A stretch of DNA of 64,000 nt, taken from contig CAVRCG010000004.1 in NCBI GenBank assembly GCA_963719525.1, positions 2,108,001 to 2,172,000 on the forward strand. The letters run 5' to 3'. The translations under genes and the position numbers were made by a program. Of the stretch, positions 46,169-53,169 are shown in pieces. The notes under the pieces were generated by a model. That model was given only the letters and a program-made list of their open reading frames with translations. It was not told the origin of the DNA and made no database searches. Within the stretch, counting starts at the first letter, position 1. Each line of letters opens with the position of its first letter. This stretch comes from Bernardetia sp963719525 (lineage in GTDB: Bacteria > Bacteroidota > Bacteroidia > Cytophagales > Bernardetiaceae).

Positions 46169-46206
46169 CTGTTGTTGGTGTCGCTTCGCTAAAACACCAA
46201 CAACGG
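46169..46206. repeat. 38-bp palindromic element, right copy flanking cas10-cmr3
   Basis: CTGTTGTTGGTGTCGCTTCG then CTAAAACACCAACAACGG, a hairpin with 11-bp arms. It is inverted relative to the copy at 42722-42760 and 42 bp after the cmr3 stop. It also interrupts the sequence just before the possible cas1 remnant. Confidence 0.75.
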
Positions 46207-46364
46207 TATTTAAAGGTTTGATTATTCCTACTTTTAATGAATGGCTTAGACAGAATAGACGTTTCAATCAAAGAGATAGCACAAACCGAAATCACATGTA
46301 TCATTTAGCAGGACTTTTGGCGAGTAGGTTAAGAACTTTTGATAAGTTAGAAAATAATGAATAA
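46207..46364 (+). pseudogene. C-terminal coding remnant before cas2, possibly of cas1
   Basis: The open frame VFKGLIIPTFNEWLRQNRRF then NQRDSTNRNHMYHLAGLLAS and RLRTFDKLENNE ends at 46364, 83 bp before cas2. The upstream part of the frame runs into the palindrome at 46169, so it has no start of its own with protein-like sequence. The helical (M/I)xxLAxxLAxxL ending and its place directly before cas2 resemble the last helix of Cas1, but the match is by eye only. It may equally be the end of another cas gene lost by deletion. Confidence 0.35.
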
Positions 46365-46379
46365 TTGTTTCGTCGGTAA

Positions 46380-46446
46380 TTGTAATTTTCCTTATTCCCC
46401 AATTCCCATTCCCTAATTCCCAATTCCCATTTCCCCATTTCCCAAA
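46380..46446. repeat. Heptamer-type repeat block (TTCCCAA) before cas2
   Basis: About eight degenerate copies of TTCCCAA/TTCCCAT in tandem (ccccaattcccattcccta..), ending 1 bp before the cas2 ATG. The region that should hold the ribosome-binding site is therefore made of the repeat. Confidence 0.7.
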
Positions 46447-46447
46447 A

Positions 46448-46753
46448 ATGAGTTTACTAATAAGTTATGATATTGAAGACAATTATTTACGCAAAAAAAT
46501 TGCTGATTATATTATCGATGCAGGATTTGCAAGAGTGCAATTTTCTGTCTATATTGGTACTGTAAATGAAAAAGCTACGCTACAAACAATAGACTGGCTC
46601 AATAAAGTACCTGCTCACAAAAATTGGAAAGCTAATGACAGTATTTTGGTGTTGAGTTTTACAAATCAACAACTCAAAAATATGCTTATTTTGGGAAATC
46701 CAAAATGGAACAAAGACGACCTAAGTGATGATAGACACACACTTATTTTGTAG
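46448..46753 (+). CDS. cas2: CRISPR-associated Cas2
   Basis: A 101-residue Cas2, the dimeric core of the spacer-integration complex with Cas1. The ferredoxin-like fold starts LLISYDIEDNYLRKKIADYI with the conserved Asp8, then FARVQFSVYIGTV and a C-terminal strand (DDRHTLIL) that would swap between subunits. Length and motifs are normal. No intact cas1 is in the window, so new spacer acquisition would need a Cas1 from elsewhere. It precedes the CRISPR array by 150 bp, which would place the leader between them. Confidence 0.9.
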   Translation: MSLLISYDIEDNYLRKKIADYIIDAGFARVQFSVYIGTVNEKATLQTIDWLNKVPAHKNWKANDSILVLSFTNQQLKNMLILGNPKWNKDDLSDDRHTLIL

Positions 46754-46903
46754 AAAATAAGAATGAAAATCTATTGCAAAACGCTCTTTGAAATGTAAAG
46801 TAAAAAATAAACTTTGTGTTTGAAAGTGCAAAAAACACCGTATTTTTTGTGAGTAAATAAGGCTCTAACTCATTCATTTACAACATATTACCGAAAGGTA
46901 AGG

Positions 46904-47366
46904 GTAAGACACCATTCCAATTATAGCAGGGACTGCGACTCTCTAAGACTTCTTTTTCTTGCGCATCAATCGTCTGGTAAGACACCATTCCAATTATAGC
47001 AGGGACTGCGACCAACGTATCATACATTTGCGTGGTCAACGTATCGTGTAAGACACCATTCCAATTATAGCAGGGACTGCGACTTTTAGAAGCTAAATTC
47101 CCTAGAATTTCATTAATAGGTAAGACACCATTCCAATTATAGCAGGGACTGCGACGTATGTGTCTTAGAGCAAATAAGAAACTCCACCACAAGTAAGACA
47201 CCATTCCAATTATAGCAGGGACTGCGACACTTTTGCTTTGGCTTCAGAAACTTTTTTTTGATCAAGTAAGACACCATTCCAATTATAGCAGGGACTGCGA
47301 CTCTTGATAATAGGAGGGAGACGTGTTTGCAAATTTGTAAGACACCATTCCAATTATAGCAGGGAC
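46904..47366. CRISPR. CRISPR array, 7 repeats and 6 spacers
   Basis: The 36-bp repeat begins GTAAGACACCATTCCAATT and ends ATAGCAGGGACTGCGAC. It occurs at 46904, 46977, 47048, 47120, 47193 and 47266 in identical form, with spacers of 37, 35, 36, 37, 37 and 35 bp. The seventh repeat (47337-47366) lacks its last six bases and runs into unrelated repeat DNA. The truncated end suggests the leader is on the other side, towards cas2. Repeat identity shows the array is recent, but it is short. No spacer matches another part of this window by eye. Confidence 0.95.
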
Positions 47367-47580
47367 ATTTCAGTTACCAGTAAACAGTTATCAGTAACCA
47401 GTGAATACAAATACAGAAAAGCTATTTTTGTAGTTTTTGTATTATAATTTAACTGGTTACTGGTTACTACTTACTGGTAACTGTAAAAAAGTTATCAGTG
47501 AATACAAATACAGAAAGGCTATTTTTGTAGTTTTTGTATTATAATTTAACTGGTTACTGTAAAAACAACGGTAGTAAAGA
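47367..47580. repeat. 62-bp tandem-like duplication with ACTGGTTACT repeats
   Basis: Two 62-bp copies (47401-47462 and 47498-47559) differ at a single base. They start gtgaatacaaatacagaaa and end aactggttactg, and are separated and flanked by AACCAGTAA/ACTGGTTACT heptamer-type repeats. The block begins exactly where the last CRISPR repeat is cut off. Confidence 0.8.
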
Positions 47581-47650
47581 TTTGAAAACTGTTCTGTTTT
47601 TCTACCGTCAACGAGACTTCGTCGTCGTTAAGGAGAAAGAAAAGGACAAA

Positions 47651-47689
47651 AAAACAGACCTATAAAATTTTATAGGTCTGTTTTTTTTG
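47651..47689. terminator. Bidirectional terminator
   Basis: AACAGACCTATAAAA and TTTTATAGGTCTGTT form a perfect stem with an A-run before and T8 after. It lies between the CRISPR/repeat block and the reverse-transcriptase gene and would stop transcripts from both sides. Confidence 0.75.
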
Positions 47690-47750
47690 TGTTTAAATTT
47701 ATTCAACTGGTAACTTTTGCCGTTGTCGTTGTCCTCACCGATGACATTAT

Positions 47751-48328
47751 TTATACACGATACATAAAACTTCTCCAACTATAACTTCCAAAATCTTCAA
47801 TGGGAGGTTGTAGTGCTTCATCTAAAAGCTCGTCTAATCGTATTTTTTCTGGACTGTGTTGTCCTAAAATATAGCCTACAAAATTTATTTTTCCTTGAAT
47901 TTGTTTTTGATACTCTTCTACCCAATTGGTATGTAGCTTTCCTTGTTGGTTCTGAACAAGCAGAGTAGATTTTAATTTTTCAATTTCGTCTTCTATTTCA
48001 GGAATAAAGGTAGACGGCAGCCGAACTTCTTTATTTTCCAAAATAAGTCCTGTAATTTCTTTTGGTTCATCTTTTTGATAGAGCTTTATTTTTTTCTCAT
48101 TTACCTCAAAATCATTTTGTAGAATAATAATTTTGAAATTTTCTATCAAAGCAGGACTTATTTTTTCTTTGGAAGAAATGGAAATATCATCGGCATACCG
48201 ACTAAGTGTAAGGTTTTTGCGCTGGCAGTATTCCAATAAATCAGCATCTAGTTTTCGTGTTGCAAAATTGGAAAGAACGGGCGAAGTAGGCGTTCCCATT
48301 GGCAGACGACCACGAAAAGTCTTTAGCT
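47751..48328 (-). pseudogene. Truncated retron-type reverse transcriptase
   Basis: The frame reads LKTFRGRLPMGTPTSPVLSN followed by FATRKLDADLLEY, RYADDISISS (the YADD catalytic motif), EITGLILENKEVRLP and IQGKINFVGYILGQ, ending in SYSWRSFMYRV. These are palm motifs 4-7 and the thumb of a retron/Abi-like RT. The fingers and motifs 1-3 are missing: an in-frame TAG lies just upstream of LKTF, and the MITE-like element begins within 30 bp. With half the catalytic core gone it should be inactive. RTs near type III cas genes are known as RT-Cas1 partners, but the IQGKINFV signature is closer to retron-type RTs. Confidence 0.82.
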
Positions 48329-48351
48329 ACCCTTAGAGTTTGGAGTAAGCA

Positions 48352-48569
48352 ACTGATGTTACGCAACATCAAAGTTTAGAGAAGTTTAGACGAAACCCAC
48401 GAATTTATTCGTGGGGAAGTAACCACTACTTTTTACATGAATCTACTTTTCCATTTTATTAAAATTACTCCTTTTATTTTAGAATAGAGTAGAAACAAAA
48501 AAACGAAGAAGGTGGTGGTAGCTTCCACGAATAAATTCGTGGGTTTCATGTTAATTGCGTAATATCAGT
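48352..48569. mobile_element. MITE-like element next to the RT remnant
   Basis: An outer 15-bp inverted repeat (ACTGATGTTACGCAA at 48352, inverse at 48555 with one mismatch) encloses an inner pair GAAACCCACGAATTTATTCG..., a perfect 23-bp inverted repeat at 48392-48414 and 48525-48547. Each inner unit is itself a hairpin. The interior has no ORF. Nested inverted ends with hairpins suggest a non-autonomous transposon, or an element of IS200/IS605 or REPIN type. It marks the breakpoint of the RT gene. Confidence 0.65.
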
Positions 48570-48734
48570 AAGTAAGAGTTTATATTCTGTACATTTCTAT
48601 TTCCTCAAAGTTTTTGACAGTATAAAATAAAAAATGACTTTTTGTAAAAAAAATGTCATTACTAGTTATGAAAACGAAATATTTTTTTTATATTTAAAAT
48701 TCTTAATCGCACCTTAAAAGGTACGGTACATTTT

Positions 48735-48756
48735 CTCACGCTAAAGCGTAAGCTAC
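48735..48756. repeat. Palindromic repeat ending at the cas6 start codon
   Basis: CTCACGCTAAAGCGTAAGC ends with TAC directly before the cas6 ATG. Its inverted counterpart overlaps the cas6 stop at 49473-49496. It contains the hairpin CGCTAAAGCG. Confidence 0.7.
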
Positions 48757-49476
48757 ATGAAACTTCGCTATCTCCGTATGGATTTTGATTTGCCTATTTC
48801 TGTTAAAAAAATAGGTGCTTTTCGTGGTGCAGTAGCTCGTAAGGTAGGAACAGAACAGGTTCTTTTTCATCATCATTTGCCTTCTGAAACTGAACCAAAT
48901 GCTGCTGTTACTACTGAAGAAACAAAAGATAGGTATTTGTACCGTTACCCACTTATTCAGTACAAGCGTTTGTATGGAAAAGCTGCTATTATTTGTTTGG
49001 GAGATGCCGTAAACGAAATTCATCATCTTTTTGAAGATAGTAATTGGGAAATTGAAATAGGAAATTCTACTATTCCATTAAAAATAAATAACTTGAAACT
49101 TAGTGAGTGTAATTTAAGAGTTTATGAAGGCGAAAAACAGAATTATACCTATTCTATTCAAAACTGGCTCGCTCTGAATCACGAAAATTACGAAATCTAT
49201 CAAAATACGTCTTCCCTCAAAAAAAGAATTGAGCTTTTAGAAAAAATACTGACAGGAAATCTTATTAGTTTTGCTAGTGGTATAGGTTGGCAAGTAAAAA
49301 AACGTTTTGAGTTAGAAATTCAAGAATTGCAACCTCATTATACGATGTCTTACAAGAAAACAAGACTGACTGCTTTTAGTCTGACCTTCCAGACCAACTT
49401 GTTTTTACCTAATTATATTGGTTTGGGAAAAGGTGTAAGTAGAGGATTTGGAATGATAAAGTTTTTGAAAAAGTAG
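48757..49476 (+). CDS. cas6: CRISPR-associated endoribonuclease Cas6
   Basis: A 239-residue Cas6, the nuclease that cuts pre-crRNA within the repeat. It resembles the Cas6b-type group: N-terminal MKLRYLRMDFDLPISVKKI and GAFRGAVARKVG, a central YRYPLIQYKRLYGKAAIIC, and the C-terminal Gly-rich loop NYIGLGKGVSRGFGMIKFL typical of the second ferredoxin fold. His residues near 38-40 (HHHLP) may contribute to catalysis. It has no visible Shine-Dalgarno: the bases before the ATG are a palindromic repeat. It lies about 1.4 kb past the CRISPR array, the only processing enzyme for it in the window. Confidence 0.88.
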   Translation: MKLRYLRMDFDLPISVKKIGAFRGAVARKVGTEQVLFHHHLPSETEPNAAVTTEETKDRYLYRYPLIQYKRLYGKAAIICLGDAVNEIHHLFEDSNWEIEIGNSTIPLKINNLKLSECNLRVYEGEKQNYTYSIQNWLALNHENYEIYQNTSSLKKRIELLEKILTGNLISFASGIGWQVKKRFELEIQELQPHYTMSYKKTRLTAFSLTFQTNLFLPNYIGLGKGVSRGFGMIKFLKK

Positions 49477-49496
49477 CATACGCTTTAGCGTGTGAG
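49473..49496. repeat. Palindromic repeat overlapping the cas6 stop codon
   Basis: GTAGCATACGCTTTAGCGTG then TGAG; the inverse is CTCACACGCTAAAGCGTATG then CTAC, differing from the left copy at 48735 by a 2-bp gain and one further base. The cas6 TAG is the repeat's own TAG. Confidence 0.7.
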
Positions 49497-49557
49497 TTTT
49501 GTACTGAATGCTTTAGCTTTCAGACGTAGTTTGAATCTAATACAAATTTAAAGTGTT

Positions 49558-50499
49558 ATGAAAAGATATATTTTCGTTTTGTTGGGAATACTGCTTTGTT
49601 TTTCTTCTTTAGCACAAACGAATGCAGAGATAAAGAAGGAATATATTGAGGTAAAGAAAGAAATCTCAAATTTAAAAAATCAAATAAAAACAAAAGATAG
49701 CTTGATTGATTCGCTTATTCATAGAGATAGAGCGTGGAAATATATGTTTGAAGGTGGAGGGTTTAAAGAAAGAATAGAGTCAGAGAATAAGTTTTGGACA
49801 GCTGAAGCGAAAGATTTTCAAGCAGAAGTGAAATCTCAAAATACGTGGATAATAATAATTGTAGGAAGTGTAGGTACGATTACATTATTAGCACTAGCAT
49901 ATTTTTTCCTTGAATACAAAAAGAGGGTAAAAAAAGAACTCAATAAACAAGTGGAGGCAACAAATAAGGAATTATTAGAAAAAATTCAAAATGTAAAGAA
50001 ACAAATTGATACAGACCATAAAAAAATGATTGAAGACATGGAAACTGAAATCATAGCAAATTTAGCAAAAATTGCAGAGTCAAGTCCAGAACAGATGACA
50101 AAGATTATTTTAACTCAAAAAGAAGATGTAGAATTAAAAAATACTATTTCTATTGCCGTACTTATGAAATCAAATGAATCTCAAGATTTTTTGAAACGTT
50201 TCTTTAGCAATTATAAATTCAATGAAAGTAAAATAAAATTTTTTAACGAAAAAAATTACAGAGAAAAAATAAATGAAGTTAAGGAGCAAGATGTCTTATT
50301 AGTTTATAATAATGATACTAAACTAAGTACACAACCAGAGGAAATAGAAGAATATATTTCACTTTCCGACAATTTGCCTTGTTTTTATTTTGGTAAGAAT
50401 ATAAGAGCAGAAAAGGGAATAGATAATTTTGCTAACTCCCCTGCTACACTTTATATTCAATTTTTAGCACTCCTTCGCCACAAAAAATTAATGATGTAA
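49558..50499 (+). CDS. Single-pass membrane protein with cytosolic alpha/beta domain, beside cas6
   Basis: A 313-residue protein of unknown function. It has a signal peptide (to about 19, CFSSLAQ), a periplasmic coiled coil (22-90), one membrane helix (about 97-118, IIIIVGSVGTITLLALAYFF), a cytosolic coiled coil (120-175) and a C-terminal domain (about 195-313). That domain alternates strands and helices: NTISIAVLMKSNESQDFLKR, EQDVLLVYNNDTKL, DNLPCFYFGKNI and SPATLYIQFLALLRHKK. The pattern suggests a small Rossmann-like fold. It lies 81 bp after cas6 on the same strand. Type III systems often use membrane-bound effectors controlled by nucleotides, so this is a candidate accessory protein, on context alone. 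It could equally be an unrelated host gene. Confidence 0.72.
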   Translation: MKRYIFVLLGILLCFSSLAQTNAEIKKEYIEVKKEISNLKNQIKTKDSLIDSLIHRDRAWKYMFEGGGFKERIESENKFWTAEAKDFQAEVKSQNTWIIIIVGSVGTITLLALAYFFLEYKKRVKKELNKQVEATNKELLEKIQNVKKQIDTDHKKMIEDMETEIIANLAKIAESSPEQMTKIILTQKEDVELKNTISIAVLMKSNESQDFLKRFFSNYKFNESKIKFFNEKNYREKINEVKEQDVLLVYNNDTKLSTQPEEIEEYISLSDNLPCFYFGKNIRAEKGIDNFANSPATLYIQFLALLRHKKLMM

Positions 50500-50513
50500 A
50501 GCCCCCTCTGTTC

Positions 50514-50586
50514 GTAGCGTCACGCTAAGAACTTATTAAAACTAAAAGCGTCACGCTTGTATTATATGAATACAAAGCATAACGCT
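50514..50586. repeat. Cluster of CGTCACGCTAAG/AAGCGT palindromes
   Basis: Three related short palindromes (cgtagcgtcacgctaag, aaagcgtcacgcttgtatt, aatacaaagcataacgctt), the last two inverted to each other. They belong to the same general family as the repeats that flank cas6 and fill the spacer between the membrane-protein gene and mscS. Confidence 0.5.
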
Positions 50587-50634
50587 TAAACACATTTTCA
50601 AGTTTGTAATACAACAATTTGTACCATCAATTTT

Positions 50635-52572
50635 TTAAGATTTTTCCTTTTCTTCTTCCTTCCGTTTTTGTTCTTCTTCTTTCTTCTCAAACTCCTCTTT
50701 ATCCTTCTTCAAAACTCCATTGATAGCTGTTTTAGGATTTACTTCTTTATTATTTCTGCTATTTTCCGAATTATCAGAATTACTACTTTTGTCTTCTTGA
50801 ATAAAAATTCTTTCTTTAGACAAATAAATTCCGTCTTCTAATTCAGCTACATATTTCAACAATTTTTCACGAATATCACAATGTAAATCCCACGCTCTAG
50901 AAGGGTCTTTTGCACTACATAAAGCACGCATTTCGATTCCTTCTTTTGAGCTTCCAGTTACTTGTAGTTTTGGTGGTTCTTTCTCATCATAATTATCCGA
51001 ACTCTTTAAAAGCTCCGAAAATTTCGTTCTTACCTTTTCTACATCAATATTAAAATCAGCATAAATTAAAATTGGTTTCATCAGATGAGGGTCATTCATA
51101 GACCAGTTTTCAAAAGGCTCTGTGATAAAATGTTTTAGAGGAACAATTACTCTTCTATCGTCCCAAGTTTTGATAATCAAATATGTAAAACGAATATCTT
51201 CTACCGTTCCGTACTGACCTTCAAAAAGTATTGTATCGCCAATCCGAGCAGGTTTTGTGATGGCAAGCTGCATTCCTGCAATAATATTTCCGAGTGTACT
51301 TTGTGCCGCAATACCCAAAACCACCGTCGCCACACCAGCAGAAGCCATAAGCGAAATACCTAAATTTTGTAAAGATTCGAATTGAGAAAGCACCAAACCA
51401 ACACCAATACCAATAATAATAAACGTAAAAACACGACGAGCAACCGAAATATGAGTAAGAAAACGCCTAGATTCCAAATTCTCCTCGTCCGAAATATCGC
51501 CTACTTGTGTTTCCGAAACTCTATCAATAAAGTATTCAATTACTCGTAAAATCAGCCACGTAAAACAACCAATCACAACAATCAACATAGAAGCATAAAA
51601 AATAGGAGAAAACGAACCTGAAATAGACAGGAAATTATTCATCACAAAATAGAAAATCAAAACTCCTATCGCTAATGAAATTGGAGTAGCTATTTTATCA
51701 CCTATTTCTTCTACCCAATGTTTGTCCGATTTATTAACAAGTTTGTTAATTATATAAGCAATCAGTTTTCCCAACAAATAACACAAAATAGCAAAGACTA
51801 TCAAGCCTATTATTTTCCAAGCTTGGATTCCTAAAAACTCTACTTCTGCCCATTCTGGAACAATACGGTCTAGTTTGGAAGGGCCATATTCTTTATATAA
51901 AAGTTCGATATTCTCAACCGAATTAGCAGAAATTACCCACAGAGGAGCTTCATCTTTTATTTTTACTCTATCCAAACGAAGCGAAATAGTTCTTCCATTC
52001 AAATTAAGCGAACCAAAACGAATACTCTTTTGTGCTTTTCCTGCAATAGACTTTTTTCCTGCTCCTGCTTGATTTATTTGTGCATCGGGTCGGTCTGGAA
52101 GGTCGTCCCAATTTATACTCACTCGTTTGTCGATTACATACCCTAATTTTTCGGCAAGAGTAGCAGCTTTTTCAGTCTGAATTTTTTGAGGAAGAAGGTT
52201 TAAGTTTAAAGCATGTGCAGCCAGTTCATATTTTTGTTCTCTATAAGACAACAGAAAATGTTCCATTGCAGCCTGTGGAGTTTGAAGATTAATAAACTCT
52301 TCTGATTTGGGTAATCCTTTGTTCAACTGTTTGATATTGAAGTAATAATCGCTGTATTCTCCAATAAAAGAACGGTCGTTATCACTTTTTAATAACGTAT
52401 CTACTAAAAAATCTTTTTCGGGTAACTCTTCTTTTTTCTTACTTGTATCTATAGTATCATTTTGAGCAAAACCAGAAAGAGGAAAATAAAATAAAGAAAA
52501 ACAAATTGCTATAGGAACAAATATACTTTTGAGGAATGAAAAATGAAGGTTGTAGTGAATAAAAAATGTCAT
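50635..52572 (-). CDS. MscS-type mechanosensitive channel
   Basis: A 645-residue inner-membrane channel that opens under membrane tension during osmotic downshock. It has a signal peptide (about 1-36), a 200-residue periplasmic domain, about four to five membrane helices (255-420), the Ala/Gly-rich pore helix (SLMASAGVATVVLGIAAQST), NIIAGMQLAITKP and the beta domain RIGDTILFEGQYGTVEDI, then the alpha/beta vestibule. A highly charged tail (KKDKEEFEKKEEEQKRKEEE) ends the protein. The size is typical of extended MscS homologues with periplasmic domains. A single gene. Confidence 0.92.
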   Translation of the reverse strand: MTFFIHYNLHFSFLKSIFVPIAICFSLFYFPLSGFAQNDTIDTSKKKEELPEKDFLVDTLLKSDNDRSFIGEYSDYYFNIKQLNKGLPKSEEFINLQTPQAAMEHFLLSYREQKYELAAHALNLNLLPQKIQTEKAATLAEKLGYVIDKRVSINWDDLPDRPDAQINQAGAGKKSIAGKAQKSIRFGSLNLNGRTISLRLDRVKIKDEAPLWVISANSVENIELLYKEYGPSKLDRIVPEWAEVEFLGIQAWKIIGLIVFAILCYLLGKLIAYIINKLVNKSDKHWVEEIGDKIATPISLAIGVLIFYFVMNNFLSISGSFSPIFYASMLIVVIGCFTWLILRVIEYFIDRVSETQVGDISDEENLESRRFLTHISVARRVFTFIIIGIGVGLVLSQFESLQNLGISLMASAGVATVVLGIAAQSTLGNIIAGMQLAITKPARIGDTILFEGQYGTVEDIRFTYLIIKTWDDRRVIVPLKHFITEPFENWSMNDPHLMKPILIYADFNIDVEKVRTKFSELLKSSDNYDEKEPPKLQVTGSSKEGIEMRALCSAKDPSRAWDLHCDIREKLLKYVAELEDGIYLSKERIFIQEDKSSNSDNSENSRNNKEVNPKTAINGVLKKDKEEFEKKEEEQKRKEEEKEKS

Positions 52573-52731
52573 TACAAAAGGTTTAGTCTAATAAAATGGG
52601 TAATCTAATTCTATCTAACAGACTTTAGTAGTGATAGTTCAGAATTTGTTTTTTTAGTTTTGAAAATTGCTAAATCAAGTCATTACATAAATTGCGTAGT
52701 TGCTTGATTTATAAAGCGATATTAATTCCTT

Positions 52732-53070
52732 TTGGAGTTGGGAGCAACAGCTAGTTATACACCCTATTCCCTTGCCCTACTTTCAAATAATACTTCCATT
52801 GATTTCAATTCTCTTAGACCTAATACACAAACAGGAAGTATGGAGCTGCAATACAAACCAGTGGGATTGGGAGCAAATATAGGGTTCTTGATGGCTAATA
52901 AAGATTCAAGATTTGGAATAAGAGAGATTACTTTTTCTTATCAACGAATTATAAATCAAGCACAATGGTCATCTGAATACGCAACTACACAAAATGCACC
53001 TACTGAAAGAGGACAAAATATATTTTCTCTAACTACTCGTTTTCATCTTCTTAGAGGACAGTTTAATTAG
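52732..53070 (+). pseudogene. C-terminal remnant of an outer-membrane beta-barrel protein
   Basis: A 112-codon frame (starting with TTG, in-frame stop just upstream) with alternating polar/apolar beta strands: LGATASYTPYSLALLSNN, GLGANIGFLMANK, GIREITFSYQRIINQAQW and the final IFSLTTRFHLLRGQFN. This is the pattern of the last strands of an outer-membrane barrel. No signal peptide or upstream barrel strands were found in 160 bp before it. A terminator follows, as expected at a real gene's 3' end. Probably the tail of a deleted gene. Confidence 0.55.
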
Positions 53071-53102
53071 AAAACGAATCTTGTTTTGTTTTAGATAATA
53101 AT

Positions 53103-53131
53103 AAACGCAGACAGTATCTGCGTTTTTTTTG
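53103..53131 (+). terminator. Terminator behind the barrel remnant
   Basis: AAACGCAGA and TCTGCGTTT stem followed by T8, 32 bp after the stop at 53070. It may also serve the convergent kinase gene only weakly. Confidence 0.7.
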
Positions 53132-53169
53132 TTTTCATAAAATTTGTTCTTTTTGAATTTGAAATTTAC

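Noticed and set aside
46169..46206. Intrinsic terminator of cmr3
   Set aside because: The hairpin is strong but has no T-tract on the plus strand, and the same sequence lies upstream of cas10, so a repeat element fits better.
46878..47204. 108-codon minus-strand ORF with repeating SPCYNWNGVL motif
   Set aside because: It is the translation of the CRISPR repeats and spacers, not a protein gene.
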